Assembly (NCBI GenBank): GCA_041662445.1
Contig: JBAZSL010000008.1
Location: 9,049 to 73,048 of the forward strand
Direction of reading: 5' to 3'
Origin: UASB124 sp041662445
GTDB lineage: Bacteria > Babelota > Babeliae > Babelales > RVW-14
Length of the DNA: 64,000 nucleotides
Below the pieces are notes generated by a model that worked only from the letters and a program-made list of their open reading frames with translations, did not search any database and was not told the origin of the DNA. Positions 50,005 to 58,842 of the stretch are shown piece by piece (within the stretch, counting starts at the first letter, position 1; each line of letters opens with the position of its first letter). A program made the position numbers and the translations under genes.

Positions 50005-51564
50005 ATGAGTAATAAACATGTCGAAGCGTCCGATAAAGTTCTTCAGCAATCCTCTGTCAAAAGTCCTTCAGAGGGCGATGCTTCACGACAACCGTCTCAG
50101 CCAGAGGTAAAAAGTGTTCCAGCGCCGGCGGTTACCAAAAGTGAAAAGCCGGCCCATGGGCCTCGTGCTGCTGTGCCCAAATTGGCTGAAAAAGCAGTTA
50201 CGCAACAACGGCCTGCTCAACCATCAGAGCCCGCTCAGATTACTGCGCCAACACCAACTCCACAGGTTCCTGAACCTCTGCCTCCTATGAAGTCGATCAA
50301 CGTCCAAGAACTTAAAGAAATGAATATCACCAGCCTTATTATCTATGCCCAGGAATTGGGAATACCGGACGTTGCCTCTCTCAAAAAACAGGAAATAATT
50401 TTTAAAATTCTCGAGTCTCAGTCTGATCAACGTGTTGAAATTTGGGGTGAAGGTATTTTGGAGCGTCTGCCTGATGGATTTGGCTTCTTGCGTTCACCAA
50501 AATTTAATTATGTTCCTGGTCCTGATGATATTTATGTTTCGCCAGCGCATATTAAGCGTTTTGGCCTTCGTACCGGTGATGGGATAAAGGGAACCATTCG
50601 TAAACCCAAAGAGGGTGAAAAATATTTTGCACTGCAGCGTGTTGAGTCTATTAACTTTCAACCGCCTGCTCACGTAACGACCAAGACAATGTTTGAAAAT
50701 TTAACGCCTCTTTTCCCTAATAAAAAATTTGAACTTGAAGCCGATCCTTCGGTTATTTCGACCCGCATTATGGATATTTTTGTTCCGATTGGTAAGGGAC
50801 AGCGTGGTCTTATTGTTGCCCCGCCAAAAACGGGTAAAACGTTGTTGCTCAAAGAGCTGGCCAATACCATCATCAAGAACAATCCCGAAGTAATCATGAT
50901 TGTGTTGTTGATTGATGAACGTCCTGAAGAAGTAACTGATATGGAACGTTCGGTTAAAGCCGAAGTTGTCAGCTCAACGTTTGACGAGTATGCCACACGC
51001 CATGTGCAGGTTGCCGAGATTGTGCTCGAAAAAGCTAAACGATTAGTTGAAGCTGGGCATGATGTTGTTATTCTGCTCGACTCGTTAACGCGTCTTGCGC
51101 GTGCCTACAATACGCTTGCTCCAGCATCAGGAAAAGTTTTGACGGGTGGTATTGATGCAAATGCATTGCAACGCCCAAAACGTTTCTTTGGTGCAGCGCG
51201 TAACATTGAAGAGGGTGGTTCGTTGACCATTTTGGCAACAGCACTCGTAGAGACCGGTTCTCGTATGGACGAGGTTATTTTTGAAGAGTTCAAAGGAACC
51301 GGCAATATGGAAATTCATTTAACGCGTAAATTATCTAATAAGCGCATATTCCCTGCATTTGATCTTCAAATGTCCGGCACACGTCGTGAAGAGTTAATGC
51401 TCTCTGAAGAGCAGTTGAGAAATATGTTGGTTCTCCAGCGTTTTGTTGGAACCATGAGCACGACCGAAGGCATGGAGTTCTTGATTGATAAAATGCGCAG
51501 GACCAAAACAAATCAAGAGTTTTGGGATATGATGCTCAAGAAAAAAAATACGGAAAATAAGTAA
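50005..51564 (+). CDS. rho: Transcription termination factor Rho
   Basis: A hexameric RNA helicase that ends transcription. The 519 residues have an added N-terminal Pro/Ala/Gln/Lys-rich tail of about 95 residues. The Rho N domain follows (INVQELKEMNITSLIIYAQEL), then the cold-shock-like RNA-binding domain (GEGILERLPDGFGFLRSPKFNYVPGPDDIYVSP), Walker A APPKTGKTLLLKELA, IVLLIDERPEEVTDM and the Q/R loops with GGIDANALQRPKRFFGAARNIEEGGSLTI. The ATG at 50005 with GTGGGG upstream is preferred over a TTG 12 bases earlier. tsaD begins nine bases after its stop. Confidence 0.96.
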   Translation: MSNKHVEASDKVLQQSSVKSPSEGDASRQPSQPEVKSVPAPAVTKSEKPAHGPRAAVPKLAEKAVTQQRPAQPSEPAQITAPTPTPQVPEPLPPMKSINVQELKEMNITSLIIYAQELGIPDVASLKKQEIIFKILESQSDQRVEIWGEGILERLPDGFGFLRSPKFNYVPGPDDIYVSPAHIKRFGLRTGDGIKGTIRKPKEGEKYFALQRVESINFQPPAHVTTKTMFENLTPLFPNKKFELEADPSVISTRIMDIFVPIGKGQRGLIVAPPKTGKTLLLKELANTIIKNNPEVIMIVLLIDERPEEVTDMERSVKAEVVSSTFDEYATRHVQVAEIVLEKAKRLVEAGHDVVILLDSLTRLARAYNTLAPASGKVLTGGIDANALQRPKRFFGAARNIEEGGSLTILATALVETGSRMDEVIFEEFKGTGNMEIHLTRKLSNKRIFPAFDLQMSGTRREELMLSEEQLRNMLVLQRFVGTMSTTEGMEFLIDKMRRTKTNQEFWDMMLKKKNTENK

Positions 51565-51572
51565 GCGTTTCA

Positions 51573-52619
51573 ATGCTGATTCTAGGTATTGATACGTCAT
51601 GTGATGAAACGGGCGCCGCTGTTTTTGATACTGCGGCGCACAAGTTACTCTCACATGCACTCTTTTCACAAATCGATCTTCATGAAGTGTACGGAGGCGT
51701 TGTTCCCGAAATTGCCTCCCGCTCTCAGCTCGAAAAAATTGATATTATCGTTGCTCATGCTTTGGCCAAAGCGGGTATATCTATCGAGCACATCGATGGC
51801 ATTGCCGTTACCAATAGACCAGGGCTTGTTGGCTCGCTTCTTGTGGGTCTGAGCTTTGCCAAAGGTATTGCATGGGCGCTGAGAAAAAAAATTATGGGTG
51901 TTGACCACCTTGAAGGTCATATTTTCTCATCATTTTTGCAATCTGATGGGGGTGTTAGGAACGGCATCGAATTTCCTATGCTTGCGCTTTCCGCCTCCGG
52001 TGGCCATACGGCACTACACAGAGTAAAAGATTTTGGTAATTACGAGCTTATCGGTCAAACACATGATGATGCGGCCGGTGAAGCCTTTGATAAAATCGCA
52101 AAAATGTTAGGGCTTGGTTATCCCGGTGGCGCGGTCATCGAAAAATTAGCGGCGCAGGTAAACTTTCATGACTTCTTTTCGTATCCACGCACCAAATTTT
52201 CTAAAGAGCGTCTCGAGTTTAGCTTTTCGGGACTTAAAACTGCGGTGCTGTATGATCTTGCCAAAAAAGGTGCCTACGATTTGGCAACAGGGCCGATAAA
52301 GACGGCGCTCACGCCTGCGCTACAACAACAGGTAGCAAGTTCATTGCTCGTGTGTGTTGGCGACATTTTTTGTGCGTCGGTACGTGAGGCGCTTATACGC
52401 CAGCCCGATATACAAACGGTGACGTTTGCCGGTGGTGTTGCCTGTAATAAGTATCTACGATCGCGTCTTGAGGCTTTTTGCATGCAGGCTAAAAGAAAGT
52501 TTTTTGCGGCTCCGCCAAGTTTTTGTACCGATAATGGGGCTATGATCGCCTTTGTTGGCGATTATAAATCTCAGCAGAATAAGTGGGATACACTTGCTCT
52601 TGATGTTATCAAGCTATAG
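51573..52619 (+). CDS. tsaD: tRNA threonylcarbamoyladenosine synthase TsaD
   Basis: TsaD transfers the threonylcarbamoyl group to A37 of ANN-decoding tRNAs, with TsaB, TsaE and TsaC. The 348 residues start LILGIDTSCDETGAAVFD, with VYGGVVPEIASRSQLEKI, the metal-binding HLEGHIFSSF and LSASGGHTAL, DDAAGEAFDKIAKMLGLGYPGG and a final FAGGVACNKYLR and DNGAMIAFVG. The length is typical. It is coupled to rho on the same strand. tsaB and tsaE are not here. Confidence 0.95.
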   Translation: MLILGIDTSCDETGAAVFDTAAHKLLSHALFSQIDLHEVYGGVVPEIASRSQLEKIDIIVAHALAKAGISIEHIDGIAVTNRPGLVGSLLVGLSFAKGIAWALRKKIMGVDHLEGHIFSSFLQSDGGVRNGIEFPMLALSASGGHTALHRVKDFGNYELIGQTHDDAAGEAFDKIAKMLGLGYPGGAVIEKLAAQVNFHDFFSYPRTKFSKERLEFSFSGLKTAVLYDLAKKGAYDLATGPIKTALTPALQQQVASSLLVCVGDIFCASVREALIRQPDIQTVTFAGGVACNKYLRSRLEAFCMQAKRKFFAAPPSFCTDNGAMIAFVGDYKSQQNKWDTLALDVIKL

Positions 52620-52794
52620 AAAGTACTTTTCGCGATAAGGGCATTGCTAATGAAGCAACCAGCCCGAGTATCTGTACGTTTCTTCAAAAACCGTATTTTT
52701 GCTGAATTCAATGGGCTTTTTTACAAAAGACTTCTGAGCTGTCATTCTATGAGGCTCCGTGGCTCATCATGCGTTTTTATGTGAAAGATGCTTT

Positions 52795-53691
52795 GTGAAT
52801 ATTATCAAAGAACTTCAAGTTTTAGGCCTGCTTCTTCTGCTTCCTACGTGTCTGGTTTGCATGGGAAACGGGTTATTGGATAAGCGTGAAAATTTACTTG
52901 ATCGTACTGAGCGCGTAAAGACAACCGCTAAAAGTGACGCTCTGCAAAAGGTTGAAGCGTTGCTCACGACGGCATTTAGAGCTCCAGGAACGTCTCTTGC
53001 AAGATTAACATTTACCAAAGCACTCAGTTCATTATTACGAGAAGCCGCAAAGATTGGCTGCCTAGCTTTGGTTTTACGTAATTTTAATGATATCAGATTG
53101 ACAAGCATTATCTTAACATTTGCGCCCACAATTATTGATTACGTCTTCATGTATACCCCAGATAAGTTTCTTTCTACTCTCTTAACTATCGAGAAATATG
53201 TTGAACAATTAACAGCCGAACAAAAAAAGAATGTTTTGCATTTATTTGAAAAGAAGCTCTATGATTTGCAGTCGAAACTTTACGCGCAACATTCAATAGA
53301 TAGAAATACCTGGTTATTTTTCTTCAATGTCCTCCCATTGTTTATTGATATCCCTCTTGCCTTAGGCATAGCGGTTGTACTTGTTTCGCCAATACTGACT
53401 GCGTCCAAAGTAATGCGACATAGCTCTGTCGTTACTCCGCAACAACTACGTAGCCAGCACATAATAACAATAGGATGTCTCATTGCTGCGTCCTTAATGC
53501 TCATAGCGGATATACCATTGATTATGGCACATGCTTGTGACAAAGATCCGATTTTCGAACAAACCACCGTTGTAAATAGAATTTTACATAGCCTTCAACA
53601 GGAAAATTCGAAAATTCAGAGTAATCATCAAGGCAATCCAAGAACAGTAGAAGAAATAAAAGAATATTTTTCTACGCTGGAAGAGGCATAG
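52795..53691 (+). CDS. Membrane protein of unknown function
   Basis: GTG at 52795 is preferred because an N-terminal hydrophobic segment follows at once (VNIIKELQVLGLLLLLPTCLVC); GTG at 52759 with GAGG upstream is an alternative. The 298-residue product has further hydrophobic helices near 95-115, 180-205 and 215-245, and charged linkers. No family is recognised. It precedes another unknown exported protein by three bases, suggesting an operon. Confidence 0.65.
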   Translation: MNIIKELQVLGLLLLLPTCLVCMGNGLLDKRENLLDRTERVKTTAKSDALQKVEALLTTAFRAPGTSLARLTFTKALSSLLREAAKIGCLALVLRNFNDIRLTSIILTFAPTIIDYVFMYTPDKFLSTLLTIEKYVEQLTAEQKKNVLHLFEKKLYDLQSKLYAQHSIDRNTWLFFFNVLPLFIDIPLALGIAVVLVSPILTASKVMRHSSVVTPQQLRSQHIITIGCLIAASLMLIADIPLIMAHACDKDPIFEQTTVVNRILHSLQQENSKIQSNHQGNPRTVEEIKEYFSTLEEA

Positions 53692-53694
53692 TTT

Positions 53695-54612
53695 ATGTCG
53701 ATTAAAATGATTCGCTTGAGCATTGTATTATTTGGTTTTACCAGCATTATGCACATTGCTAATCCCATGATTTCTACAACGTCCAGCGAGCATAATTTTT
53801 ATCTTAGCCAACCTACAGTTGCTACCCTCAACGCGGTGATGAATGATTTTCTCATCTGGACCGAAAGAAATGGCGCACAAGCCGCCTGGACCGCATGGCA
53901 AAAAGTGGTAGATAGCGGCATCTATGAGTCTGTAGCTTTTTTCCCGACACCAAAAGTTACTGCTGCTTTTGAAAAAATATTTTCGGCGCAGGTCCGCGGC
54001 TGGTTTAACAAGCAGCATGAAATACGTTTTAAGCATCTTTCTATTGAAGAAAGCGAATGTTGCAACATTGTTTACACATGTGCCGTGAAAGCCTTTATCT
54101 CTGCCGCATGGTTTCTTGGCGGCAATGAAGCAAGAAGTTCAAAAATACATATTCAACGGTTCGTTTCAACTGTGCAAATCCTTGTTCAAGAGTTTATTGT
54201 TGCTGCTCTTGATGCATGTGCAGGAGACCAAATTGATAGCAACACCAAAGAAGTCTGCTTGGCATATTTCGATTTCATAAGTGCAATGCTCGGCAGAAAC
54301 ATTAATGAACGGGTTCTGATTACAACAATCAAACTCATTACTGTCAGGCATGATCAAATTTCCAGGCTGGAACAAAAAATACATAAACTCAAAGCATTTT
54401 CAAACCCGATGATCCAGCAAACATATCTCAGGCTTATAGCACTATGTGAAGATTTCAGAAAAGCATGGATTGAATGGGATAACCGGTGGGTATTGGGAAA
54501 AATAATACACCCGATTTCACCCAAGTTCGATGATATATATGTATTTCGCAATGCGTATAAAGACGTCTTGAAAGATGGCTTCTATCAGCTTCTGGGAATT
54601 CGAGCAGTATAG
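53695..54612 (+). CDS. Secreted protein of unknown function
   Basis: The 305-residue product begins with a signal sequence (MSIKMIRLSIVLFGFTSIMHIANP) and is helical throughout, with several Cys residues and no recognised motif. The ATG lies three bases after the stop of the preceding membrane-protein gene, with GGAAGAGG as ribosome site inside that gene, so translation is coupled. The pair probably works together in the envelope. Confidence 0.65.
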   Translation: MSIKMIRLSIVLFGFTSIMHIANPMISTTSSEHNFYLSQPTVATLNAVMNDFLIWTERNGAQAAWTAWQKVVDSGIYESVAFFPTPKVTAAFEKIFSAQVRGWFNKQHEIRFKHLSIEESECCNIVYTCAVKAFISAAWFLGGNEARSSKIHIQRFVSTVQILVQEFIVAALDACAGDQIDSNTKEVCLAYFDFISAMLGRNINERVLITTIKLITVRHDQISRLEQKIHKLKAFSNPMIQQTYLRLIALCEDFRKAWIEWDNRWVLGKIIHPISPKFDDIYVFRNAYKDVLKDGFYQLLGIRAV

Positions 54613-54683
54613 ATGATTGAATATCCATTATTAATAGCAAGATTTCATATATCCGTTCGTCCCGACTACGCCCCGGGTGGCTT

Positions 54684-54714
54684 CCGCCGACGCCGCGACT
54701 GGCTATGGCGGACA
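54684..54714 (-). repeat. Dispersed GC-rich repeat, copy 2
   Basis: On the minus strand it reads TGTCCGCCATAGCC, ten bases, then TCGGCGG, matching 15641-15668 except for four extra bases in the middle. It sits in a larger GC-rich block with further self-complementary arms (cgtcccgac ... gtcgggcggg). Confidence 0.6.
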
Positions 54715-54877
54715 AGACGTCGGGCGGGCCTGAGTATGTTGTATCGCCTGCCCGCCGAAGCTATAAAAAGCGAAAGTGGAAAGTATGAACTCCTCTAAAA
54801 TACGTATAGATCAAATTTTTATGGTGTTCATGGTTCGATACATTTTGCTCGCACTGTATGCTCGCAAAATACTCCCG

Positions 54878-54915
54878 CCTTCGCCTGCTTGGCTACGGCG
54901 CGCAGGCACCACGAA
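54878..54915. repeat. Third GC-rich palindromic element
   Basis: The stretch cccgccttcgcctgcttgg followed by ctacggcgcgcaggc has partly self-complementary CGCCTGC / GCGCAGGC arms. It resembles the other REP-like elements in composition and intergenic position, but a shared core was not found. Confidence 0.4.
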
Positions 54916-54957
54916 CGGGTTTTGGATTTTCTAATAATATTCGTAGAGTCTCTTAAC

Positions 54958-57690
54958 TTACTTCGTAATATCCGCCCATGTTTTCCCCGTTCGCAATGTT
55001 ACCTTGAGGGGAATATTCCAGGCAACAACACGCTCCATCTCTTTTCTTACGATTGGAGCAATGATAGCTTCTTCGCCTTCAGGTAATTCGATAATGATTT
55101 CATCGTGAATTTGCAAAATCATACGTGAATCCAGGCGCTGTTCTACAATTTCTTTATCAATATTAATCATGGCAATTTTCATGATCTCGGCCTGCGTTCC
55201 CTGTACCGGAGTATTGATTGCCATACGTCGTCCGGTGTCGAAGAGTGTTTTGTTTTTTTCTTTGAGTTCAGGGATATAACGTCGTCGGCCAAACCATGTT
55301 TCGACATATCCGGTCGTTACTGCTTTTTCTACGGTTTTTTCCATCCATTGTGCTGCGGTGGCATAGTGTGCAAAGTATTTTTCGATGTACGCCTTTGCAT
55401 CACTTTGTTTAATGCCGAGATCTTTTGCCAAACCAAAAGGGCTCATGCCATACATGATGCTAAAGTTTATGCGTTTGCCCAGCTGACGTTGCTGCGGCGT
55501 AACCTGATCGAGTGCAACGCCAAAGAGTTGCGCGGCCGTTTCGGTATGAATGTCACGGTCCTCGTTGAAAATGGCAATCAATGTTGGGTCTTGGGTGAGG
55601 TAGGCAAGAACGCGTAGTTCGATCTGAGAATAGTCGGCAGACATCAATATTTTCCCTGGTGGCGCTATAAATGCTGATCGAATACGAATACCAAAACCTT
55701 GTGCTGTGGGAATGTTCTGCATGTTAGGATCAGAGCTTGAAATTCTCCCCGTTGCAACCATGGTTTGACTGAATGTTGTATGAACCCGTCCGGTGGTTGG
55801 GTTGATGAATGTTGGAAGGGGGGTAATGTAGGTATTTTTAAGCTTTGAAAGTTCGCGATGTTGCAAGATAAGTCCCGGAATTGGGTGTATATCGCGCAGC
55901 TCCTGCAGTACTTCATGATCAGTTGACCGTTGTCCCTTATCACTCTTTTTGATAACCGGTAGCTGAAGAATGTCGAAAAGCAATCGTTCTATTTGACGAG
56001 GCGAATTGAGATTAAATTCCGTTCGCGTTAGTTCAGTTTTAGTTTCAATGGCACCAAAAATCTTATTTTCAAGGGTGCCCAGCGCCTTAGTAACCTCCGT
56101 ACCAATACCTGCAAGAACTTCAGGATCCAGAAGTATACCGACCTGTTCCATGCGCACGAGGACCCAATAAAAGGGCATCTCAATGGTATGAAATATTTCT
56201 TTAAGTCGGGGCTCTTTATCCAGTTCTTCCTGAAGTAATGGTTTAAGTTTAAACGTTTGAAGCGCGTCATGTGCGCCATACGGAGCCGCCTCATCAAGGG
56301 GAACATCGGCAAATGATTTGCGTTTGCCGAGTACTGCATCAAATTTTTTCATTGGCTCATGTAAGTAAATCAAAGAAAGCTCTTTGAGATTTATTTTTTG
56401 CCATTCCTTGCGTACAAGGTTGGCCGCCAACAAAGTATCAAAGGCAACAGGGCGTATAGCTATACCATTATTCCAGAGCACGAGTTGGTCAAATTTTGCA
56501 TGCTGCATGATGAGGTCATAATCGGTGCTTTCAAGAAGTGGCCTAAGAAGCTCAAGCGCCCGTGTGCGTTCGATCTGTCCGCCTTCAGTATGCCCCAGTG
56601 GAACATAATATGCTGTGTGCTTGTCTGCGGCAAATGAAATGCCAACAAGACTGTCTTTGAGCGGCATGCATCCGCTTGTTTCGGTATCGAGTCCGAAAGA
56701 CGTGTGTTGTGTAAGAAATGCAATCATGTCCTTAAGCGCTTGCTCATCACGAGGTACTACCAGTTTCCATTGGAGGGGTTCTGGTTGTTGGGTGCCAAAA
56801 ATAGAAGCATTAGTCTCCAGTGATGGCGGAGGTGTATGTTTTTCTATTTCTTTGAGCATGCTTCCAAATTCAAGTTCACGGAAAATCGGCGCTGCACCGC
56901 TCCAGTTATGTTTGTCGTAGGTGAGCATGGTTATGTTGTGCAAAAGTGGTGGGGGCTTGAGGGTAAAGAGTTGAAGACTTAGAAATGCTTTGTCTTTTTG
57001 TTCGGTGAGCAGCTTTTTCGTGCGTTCTTTATCAACCTTATCAAGATTGTTATAGAGATCTTCAAGCGAAGCAAATTGTGTCACCAAATTTTTTGCTGTT
57101 TTTTCACCAATGCCAGCCACGCCCGGAATATTATCAGAGGTATCTCCCACCAACGCATAAAAAAATGGAACTTTGCTGGGAGGAAAACCCTCTTCGGCCG
57201 TGTAAATTTTTTGGTCAATGAACCGATTTTTAAATGGATCAAATATGGTTAAATTGTCTGAAAGCAATTGGTACATGTCCTTATCGGGACAGACCAGGAC
57301 GACAGGATGATCTTTGCATCCCTCGGCCAAAGCAGCAATGATATCATCTGCCTCGTACCCCTCATGGGTAAGTGAGGGCATTTTTATTGCATCAAGAAAC
57401 TTTAAAATATATGTTTTTTGGTCAAACAGATCCCGTGGCGGCGCTTGCCGTGTCGCTTTGTATTCGGCATACAATGTGCTACGAAAGGTTTTAGTCTTGC
57501 CATCCCACGCAACGGCGACATAAGCTGGGTCGAAATCGTCGATAAGTTTTTTGATAGTGCGGCAAAACCCATACGTTGCCTGGGTTGGTATTCCTGCCGA
57601 TGTATAAAGGGGCCGTATGGCGTAAAATGAACGGTAAAGAAGGTATGAGCCGTCGATGATAAACAGGGCGTTCTTTGGAATATTTTGCAC
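54958..57690 (-). CDS. polA: DNA polymerase I
   Basis: PolA fills gaps and removes RNA primers. All three domains are present in the 910 residues: the 5' nuclease (about 8-270, WDGKTKTFRS..YKATRQAPP, GYEADDIIAALA), a 3'-5' exonuclease with the intact acidic pair FGLDTETSG, and the polymerase. The last has motif A ILMSADYSQIELRVLAYL, motif B KRINFSIMYGMSPFGLA and motif C LQIHDEIIIE. Proofreading thus looks retained. The start is GTG with GGAAGG upstream. It is divergent from ruvX. Confidence 0.96.
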   Translation of the reverse strand: MQNIPKNALFIIDGSYLLYRSFYAIRPLYTSAGIPTQATYGFCRTIKKLIDDFDPAYVAVAWDGKTKTFRSTLYAEYKATRQAPPRDLFDQKTYILKFLDAIKMPSLTHEGYEADDIIAALAEGCKDHPVVLVCPDKDMYQLLSDNLTIFDPFKNRFIDQKIYTAEEGFPPSKVPFFYALVGDTSDNIPGVAGIGEKTAKNLVTQFASLEDLYNNLDKVDKERTKKLLTEQKDKAFLSLQLFTLKPPPLLHNITMLTYDKHNWSGAAPIFRELEFGSMLKEIEKHTPPPSLETNASIFGTQQPEPLQWKLVVPRDEQALKDMIAFLTQHTSFGLDTETSGCMPLKDSLVGISFAADKHTAYYVPLGHTEGGQIERTRALELLRPLLESTDYDLIMQHAKFDQLVLWNNGIAIRPVAFDTLLAANLVRKEWQKINLKELSLIYLHEPMKKFDAVLGKRKSFADVPLDEAAPYGAHDALQTFKLKPLLQEELDKEPRLKEIFHTIEMPFYWVLVRMEQVGILLDPEVLAGIGTEVTKALGTLENKIFGAIETKTELTRTEFNLNSPRQIERLLFDILQLPVIKKSDKGQRSTDHEVLQELRDIHPIPGLILQHRELSKLKNTYITPLPTFINPTTGRVHTTFSQTMVATGRISSSDPNMQNIPTAQGFGIRIRSAFIAPPGKILMSADYSQIELRVLAYLTQDPTLIAIFNEDRDIHTETAAQLFGVALDQVTPQQRQLGKRINFSIMYGMSPFGLAKDLGIKQSDAKAYIEKYFAHYATAAQWMEKTVEKAVTTGYVETWFGRRRYIPELKEKNKTLFDTGRRMAINTPVQGTQAEIMKIAMINIDKEIVEQRLDSRMILQIHDEIIIELPEGEEAIIAPIVRKEMERVVAWNIPLKVTLRTGKTWADITK

Positions 57691-57790
57691 GGCCTTCCTT
57701 TCGCAAAGAGCTTCGAACTTCTACTTTTGGGAAATTGCTTTATGCTTCAGTATACTGTGGTCAAAAAAAAGCAATATATAACGGTTGAAT

Positions 57791-58222
57791 ATGCGAATAT
57801 TAGCTCTTGATCTTGGCGACCGATGGGTGGGGACGGCGCTTTCAGATGCACTCGGCATTACGTGCAAGCCCTACAAAACAGTTACGGTGCCCGAGTTACA
57901 CGACTTTCTACGGGTAGTCATACCCCAGGAACGCGTTACCACGGTGGTCATTGGTTATCCCAAGACATTTTCCGGTGGCCAGAGCGATCAAACGCGTAAG
58001 GTTGTAGCGGTCAAAGAAAAGCTTGAACAACAGTTTGGTACGGTTAACGACGTTGCTATTGCGTGGATCTTGTGGGATGAGCGATTAAGTAGTAAGCGTG
58101 CGGCTGAACTTGTGCAAAAGGCGAGAACTCCTGAAGAGAAGCAAAAAAGTCATTCAATTGCCGCTGCTTTTATTTTGCAAAACTATCTCGATCATTTAGC
58201 TTTATCTCGGCAAGAATTTTAA
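57791..58222 (+). CDS. ruvX: Putative Holliday-junction resolvase RuvX/YqgF
   Basis: An RNase H-fold nuclease linked to rRNA processing and recombination. The 143 residues start MRILALDLGDRWVGTALSD with the first catalytic Asp. VVIGYPKTFSGGQSDQTRKV and IAWILWDERLSSKRAAELV follow with further acidic residues. The ATG at 57791 is preferred over a TTG six bases earlier. The last about 75 bases of the gene plus 16 bases of 3' flank recur at 61979-62068, evidence of a local duplication. Confidence 0.9.
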   Translation: MRILALDLGDRWVGTALSDALGITCKPYKTVTVPELHDFLRVVIPQERVTTVVIGYPKTFSGGQSDQTRKVVAVKEKLEQQFGTVNDVAIAWILWDERLSSKRAAELVQKARTPEEKQKSHSIAAAFILQNYLDHLALSRQEF

Positions 58223-58238
58223 ACAATCACGAATTATT
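58149..58238 (+). repeat. Parent copy of the duplicated ruvX 3' end
   Basis: These 90 bases (last part of ruvX and the start of the following gap) align without gaps to 61979-62068 with about 80 of 90 identical. Both copies are followed by a gene of the same small secreted family. Confidence 0.85.
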
Positions 58239-58252
58239 TTATGGGGATCGGT

Positions 58253-58792
58253 ATGTACGCTGGATTATTGATTAAGAAGAGTATTTTGTTTTTAGGTCTT
58301 GCTGGTGCGATGAATATAACCGTAAGCCTGGCTATGGATGCAGCTTGGCGATCTGCGGATATGGCGGAGATGTTAAACCGGATAGAGAATAAAGATCTGG
58401 AGATTGAGGGGAAATTTTACACGGCGATCGAAGAATATGTGCAGCAGGCGTCAGAAATCGCTCAACGTGGTGACGTTGTTGGCATTCAGTGTCACCATGC
58501 ACAAGCGTATGATCTTTTTACGATGCTTGAATCAATAAAAATTGAATATATACAACGACGTTGTGCTCTCGTATTAAAAAAAGTTTGTGACTTCTATCTA
58601 ACCAGAATTTTGTCGGCGCTTGATCAGGTAAAGAAGCAGGAAGAGAGCGCACTGATTATGTATATGCGTTCCGCTCCTGAAGAAAAGTTTGATCGCGAAA
58701 AGTTTAATCAACAACGGCGATCGGTTTTGATTAATATGACGCCTGAATATGGCGTACTGCTACACGAAATCAAAGAATTGATGGCTGTATAG
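58253..58792 (+). CDS. Small secreted helical protein, paralogue A
   Basis: The ATG at 58253 has GGGG upstream; an ATG 12 bases earlier lacks a ribosome site. The 179-residue product has a signal peptide (MYAGLLIKKSILFLGLAGAMNITVSLA) and is helical. It aligns by eye with the 184-residue protein at 62219: EGKFYTAIEEYVQQASEIAQRGD against ERAFYQMLEDYLQQVALCAQKGN, and FNQQRRSVLINMTPEY against YDQQRASVLRKLHPEY. The function is unknown. It directly follows ruvX. Confidence 0.75.
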   Translation: MYAGLLIKKSILFLGLAGAMNITVSLAMDAAWRSADMAEMLNRIENKDLEIEGKFYTAIEEYVQQASEIAQRGDVVGIQCHHAQAYDLFTMLESIKIEYIQRRCALVLKKVCDFYLTRILSALDQVKKQEESALIMYMRSAPEEKFDREKFNQQRRSVLINMTPEYGVLLHEIKELMAV

Positions 58793-58804
58793 TAAGATAC
58801 ATAC

Positions 58805-58835
58805 TTTATTTTTCAAAACTATCTCGATCATCTTG
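58805..58835 (+). repeat. Partial third copy of the ruvX tail
   Basis: A 31-base stretch (tttatttttcaaaactatct and on) is identical to part of 61979-62068, then decays. The stop of the large minus-strand gene lies just beyond, so this copy marks one end of the inserted or duplicated segment. Confidence 0.75.
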
Positions 58836-58842
58836 TATTTGG

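Larger units (their letters stand above)
54613..54957. other. 345-bp intergenic region with GC-rich repeats
   Basis: No gene was found between two convergent genes. A GC-rich block at about 54656-54765 and a shorter one at about 54878-54915 stand out from AT-rich flanks. Both look like REP-type palindromes and are listed separately. Confidence 0.6.
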